From: Harmothoe impar
Taxonomy: Eukaryota > Annelida > Polychaeta > Phyllodocida > Polynoidae
Assembly: GCA_947462335.1 (NCBI GenBank)
Contig: OX381709.1
Coordinates: forward strand, 35,358,186 to 35,422,185
Reading direction: 5' to 3'
Length of the DNA stretch: 64,000 nucleotides
Below, piece by piece: positions 61,532-64,000 of the stretch. The notes under the pieces are model-generated. The model searched no databases and had not been told where the DNA came from. It worked only from the letters and a program-made list of their open reading frames with translations. Made by a program: the position numbers and the translations under genes. Numbering within the stretch: the first letter of the stretch is position 1; every line of letters begins with the position of its first letter.

Positions 61532-61813
61532 ATGCTTCTGTCCCAGAGTGGCTTGAACTGGCGTAGGGACTCCAGACAAAGAACCGACCCAAAGTATGTT
61601 TGTACCTTGTGTGGGAAGGACTTTAAGAATTCAACCGATTTAACTCGCCATATACGAACTCATACGGGCGAGCGGCCTTTTGCCTGCCCGAGTTGTGGCC
61701 GTAGATTCACACAGAAAGGCATTATGATGAGGCACGTAAAGACTGTACATGACAAAGTCCCACGAGACCTTCGTGTTCTCCTAAAGTGTGACTCCGAAGT
61801 AAAACAGGCATGA
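61532..61813 (+). CDS. Terminal exon T55: C2H2 pair
   Basis: 93 aa. Helices are NSTDLTR and QKGIMMR. The tail of 20 residues (RDLRVLLKCDSEVKQA) follows. The acceptor TACTATTACAG resembles that of T54. Confidence 0.9.
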   Translation: MLLSQSGLNWRRDSRQRTDPKYVCTLCGKDFKNSTDLTRHIRTHTGERPFACPSCGRRFTQKGIMMRHVKTVHDKVPRDLRVLLKCDSEVKQA

Positions 61814-62369
61814 AGTGACAGTGGAGGTGTTTATTAATATAACCAGTAGACTAGTTCCAATCCAGACGCTCTGCTTTGGGACCAGTAACCGTACAGCGTT
61901 GTAACGGGTTACGTCGCCGCGTTCTGTAACCAATCACCCCAAGCTGGCCCCATCTCGCACCATTTTAAATAGCGCCAATTAGAGAGCGCCGCTCGGAGCG
62001 GACCGCACGGTTACTGGTCCCTAAGTGAGGGCGAGCGGTAGTCGTAGGAGCGCATGGGATTGGAGCGAGTCTAATATAGGCCTACTGTGAATATTGGGGG
62101 GGGGGGGGGGGGGGTGCGTGAAAAGAAACCCAACAAAATCGCCTCAGGTGAACATCATCATGGGAGCCGTACCGATTTTAATGTAGTCCTAAACATTTGG
62201 TCATTTCTTATGCTTGGCTCAAATGTAGATTGACTTGAAATGGTTGGCTTATTAAGCCGTTATAACCCATCGCAGATTGTTTTCAAGTCAGTATAAAATG
62301 TCACGTTAAGATGCAATAACGCGATTGGGGTAAATCTTCATTTAATTATTGCATCTGCTTTTGTTACAG

Positions 62370-62615
62370 ATGCTTGCACCCCAGAACTGGGCTGCCAGTT
62401 CACCAAGACCTCCACGGGGGCGCCCACGGCTTGCGGCAATGTGTAGTATTTGTGGCAAACCTTTTAAATCACAATATGACCTGAGGAGACATGTTAGGAT
62501 TCATACAGGGGAGAAACCGTTTGAATGTCCTCTTTGTGGCCAGAGGTTTAATCAGAAAACGAGCATGATAGGGCATGCAAAGAGAATACATGGAGAGACC
62601 TTATCAGCAGTCTGA
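62370..62615 (+). CDS. Terminal exon T56: C2H2 pair
   Basis: 81 aa. Helices are SQYDLRR and QKTSMIG. The lead has [10 protein letters not shown], an AT-hook-like GRP core. The linker is HTGEKPF. Confidence 0.9.
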   Translation: MLAPQNWAASSPRPPRGRPRLAAMCSICGKPFKSQYDLRRHVRIHTGEKPFECPLCGQRFNQKTSMIGHAKRIHGETLSAV

Positions 62616-63068
62616 AACGACGCTTAAGCTATACTAGTCAAAGTGGTACATATTTTGAATCACATCTATATTGTAATAAGGCTTAAGTACACATTTAATT
62701 TGTTGACGATACGTGTACAAATCGAGAGATTTTTTATATGAAAGTCACTGATGTTTGTTCTGAACACAATATGTTGTACATTTAGATCATAGTTGTACCC
62801 TAAGCGCTCGTTTTGTTTATGTTGATTTAGGTTATGATCACAAACTTGAGATTGAAGGAATCAATGTCAAATATTGGATAATAAAAGATATGTATAACAA
62901 AAATTGCCATTTTCCTTGCTTTTCCCTCTTCATATCATCAAAAGTACCCCACTCCCCACTCCTTCCGTGTCAACGTATACCATTTACAATTCAGTGCACA
63001 GTAGTTCATGTAGAAACAATTATCGAGAGACGTATTGTATTATAGTAGGTCCTCTGCTTTGGTTCCAG

Positions 63069-63299
63069 ATGTGGACAGTGCCTGTTGAACCAGCAGCCCC
63101 TAGGGTGCCTCGCCCCAAACCCAAACCCAAACCCAAACACACATGTCAGGTATGTGGGAAGGGCTGTCTGTTTAACTCAGACATGGTGAAGCACATGCGG
63201 ACTCACACAGGAGAGAAACCTTTCGGCTGTCCGGTCTGTGGCAAAAGGTACGCTCAGACCTCACACCTGTCCCACCACCGCCGCATTGCTCGACACTAG
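63069..63299 (+). CDS. Terminal exon T57: C2H2 pair with KP repeat
   Basis: 76 aa. A run of Lys-Pro ([11 protein letters not shown]) from CCCAAA repeats precedes finger 1. Helices are FNSDMVK and QTSHLSH; finger 2 has H-x5-H (HRRIARH). Pairs with T58. Confidence 0.9.
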   Translation: MWTVPVEPAAPRVPRPKPKPKPKHTCQVCGKGCLFNSDMVKHMRTHTGEKPFGCPVCGKRYAQTSHLSHHRRIARH

Positions 63300-63466
63300 G
63301 CACTCACTTATCATTTGGCAACGCTGGTTTGGATGTCAGTGGGCTGTTGCATACAAATCTTGTCAGTGTAGCCCGAATGCCATAGATGACAATGCAATTT
63401 AAACGTAGAAAATTTGCAACAGGAAAAATGACGTGTAATATAAGCAGGTATTCTGGTTCATTGCAG

Positions 63467-63700
63467 ATGTGGCCAACAGGCGCTCTGCTACTGACAGACC
63501 AGCCTCCAGAACCTAAACCTAAACCTAAACACCAGTGCAGCTTTTGTACAAAGGAGTTTGGGAAGAAGTCAGACATGGTGAAACATGTCAGGACGCACAC
63601 AGGTGAAAAACCTTTTGGGTGTGAAGTGTGTGGGCGTAGGTACGGCCAGAGATCGCAGTTATTACATCACCGAAGGACTGCTAAACATTGTCAGACATGA
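63467..63700 (+). CDS. Terminal exon T58: C2H2 pair with KP repeat
   Basis: 77 aa. Pro-Lys run (PEPKPKPKH) before finger 1 as in T57. Helices are KKSDMVK and QRSQLLH; finger 2 again ends H-x5-H. This is the last unit in the window; the array may continue to the right. Confidence 0.9.
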   Translation: MWPTGALLLTDQPPEPKPKPKHQCSFCTKEFGKKSDMVKHVRTHTGEKPFGCEVCGRRYGQRSQLLHHRRTAKHCQT

Positions 63701-63701
63701 T

Positions 63702-63868
63702 CATGATATAGATCACCTCCAAGCTAGCCCCAACTCGTCCTCGGACCACCCGAGCGACATCGCTGGTATCTGAGGGGGTACAACCGGAACTACTTTCCCC
63801 CATCAATCTTTTGCGCCAGCGATGACGCTCGGGAACAGAAGTCGAGGTGGTGCCAGCTTGAGATCACA
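63702..63868. repeat. Imperfect inverted repeat
   Basis: The left part contains CCGAGCGACATCGCTGG and the right part CCAGCGATGACGCTCGG, with matching outer words GATCACCTCCAAGCT and AGCTTGAGATCAC. It probably is a small foldback or MITE just after T58. No gene is recognised from here to the right edge. Confidence 0.5.
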
Positions 63869-64000
63869 TCATGTTGGGTGTCCATTGATATCCCTGCCCT
63901 CGCACAATGATAGTTTGGAGGTAGTCTAGGCTAAATTTTACTGCACGTAGCCTCAGAAATAGGGATTACTTCCTTCCCAAATATGTGACGATTCAAGCAG

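Larger units (their letters stand above)
26522..63466 (+). other. Spacers between terminal exons (3' UTR plus next acceptor)
   Basis: Spacers run from 43 to about 800 bases. Canonical AATAAA words lie at, among others, 34044, 34313, 34865, 36155, 38800, 40526, 40999, 41591, 42287, 44025, 48599, 52941, 54249, 55394, 55938, 57405, 58344, 60122 and 62880. Many fall 20-110 bases before the next acceptor. In the spacers longer than 300 bases not named elsewhere (27102-27555, 28191-28692, 33149-33616, 34319-34864, 43235-43587, 43885-44505, 44806-45574, 45917-46286, 49448-50149, 51816-52220, 52850-53277, 61814-62369, 62616-63068) I see no other gene. A poly-G run lies near 62096. Confidence 0.6.

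Noticed and set aside
26294..63700. A cluster of many separate small zinc-finger genes (KRAB-ZNF style)
   Set aside because: The units lack their own promoters, consistent start codons and N-terminal domains. All begin in phase 0 at an AG acceptor, and several have no upstream in-frame start at all (T21, T23, T47, T53).

Overview
The window is animal nuclear DNA, most likely from a marine invertebrate. It has GT-AG introns, short 3' UTRs with AATAAA signals, C2H2 zinc-finger exons, and several small inverted-repeat transposons. A lancelet-like or other non-vertebrate animal would fit, but I cannot name the species from sequence alone.

Positions 1-4140 are the right part of a Polinton/Maverick (adintovirus-like) element. 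In order it holds a partial basic protein, a DDE integrase with a C-terminal chromodomain, a small penton-like protein, a lysine-rich core-like protein, and a double-jelly-roll-type major capsid protein. Positions 4.3-15.05 kb are an AT-rich island whose genes have small introns: a minus-strand mucin-like membrane glycoprotein, about 103-bp repeats carrying a GTAACT/AGTTAC dyad, a plus-strand Ser/Pro-rich multi-exon gene with overlapping frames, an unrecognised minus-strand protein, a PC4-like minus-strand protein, and a minus-strand CARD protein. The island may be the accessory part of the same virus-like element or a separate insertion; no terminal repeat was found to decide this. Positions 15.1-18.2 kb hold repeats and a broken retrotransposon gag-like gene cut by a foldback sequence.

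Positions 18.3-64 kb appear to be one enormous alternatively spliced transcription-factor gene. A shared exon (20133-21049) encodes a compact N-terminal domain, two SUMO-consensus sites and a Gly/Asp-rich region, and ends at a phase-0 donor. After a 5.2-kb intron come 58 good terminal exons, named T1 to T58 here, plus about eleven decayed ones, packed every 300-1000 bases to the right edge. Every good exon starts in phase 0 directly after an AG acceptor, encodes one pair of C2H2 fingers, ends in its own stop, and has no donor. Joining the shared exon to any one of them would give a transcription factor with the same N-terminus and a different DNA-binding end. This is the architecture of Drosophila lola and mod(mdg4), but with more alternatives and a shared domain I do not recognise as BTB.

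The terminal exons fall into neighbouring sub-families that share finger sequence, acceptor sequence and tails, so the array grew by local duplication. It also shows exon death: frameshifts, lost ligands, a one-finger truncation, and a 445-bp transposon inserted with a 6-bp target duplication into a finger exon. The T30-T36 sub-family ends in a shared hydrophobic-acidic motif resembling a SUMO-interaction motif. In the features below, 'helix' means the seven residues (-1 to +6) immediately before the first ligand histidine of a finger.
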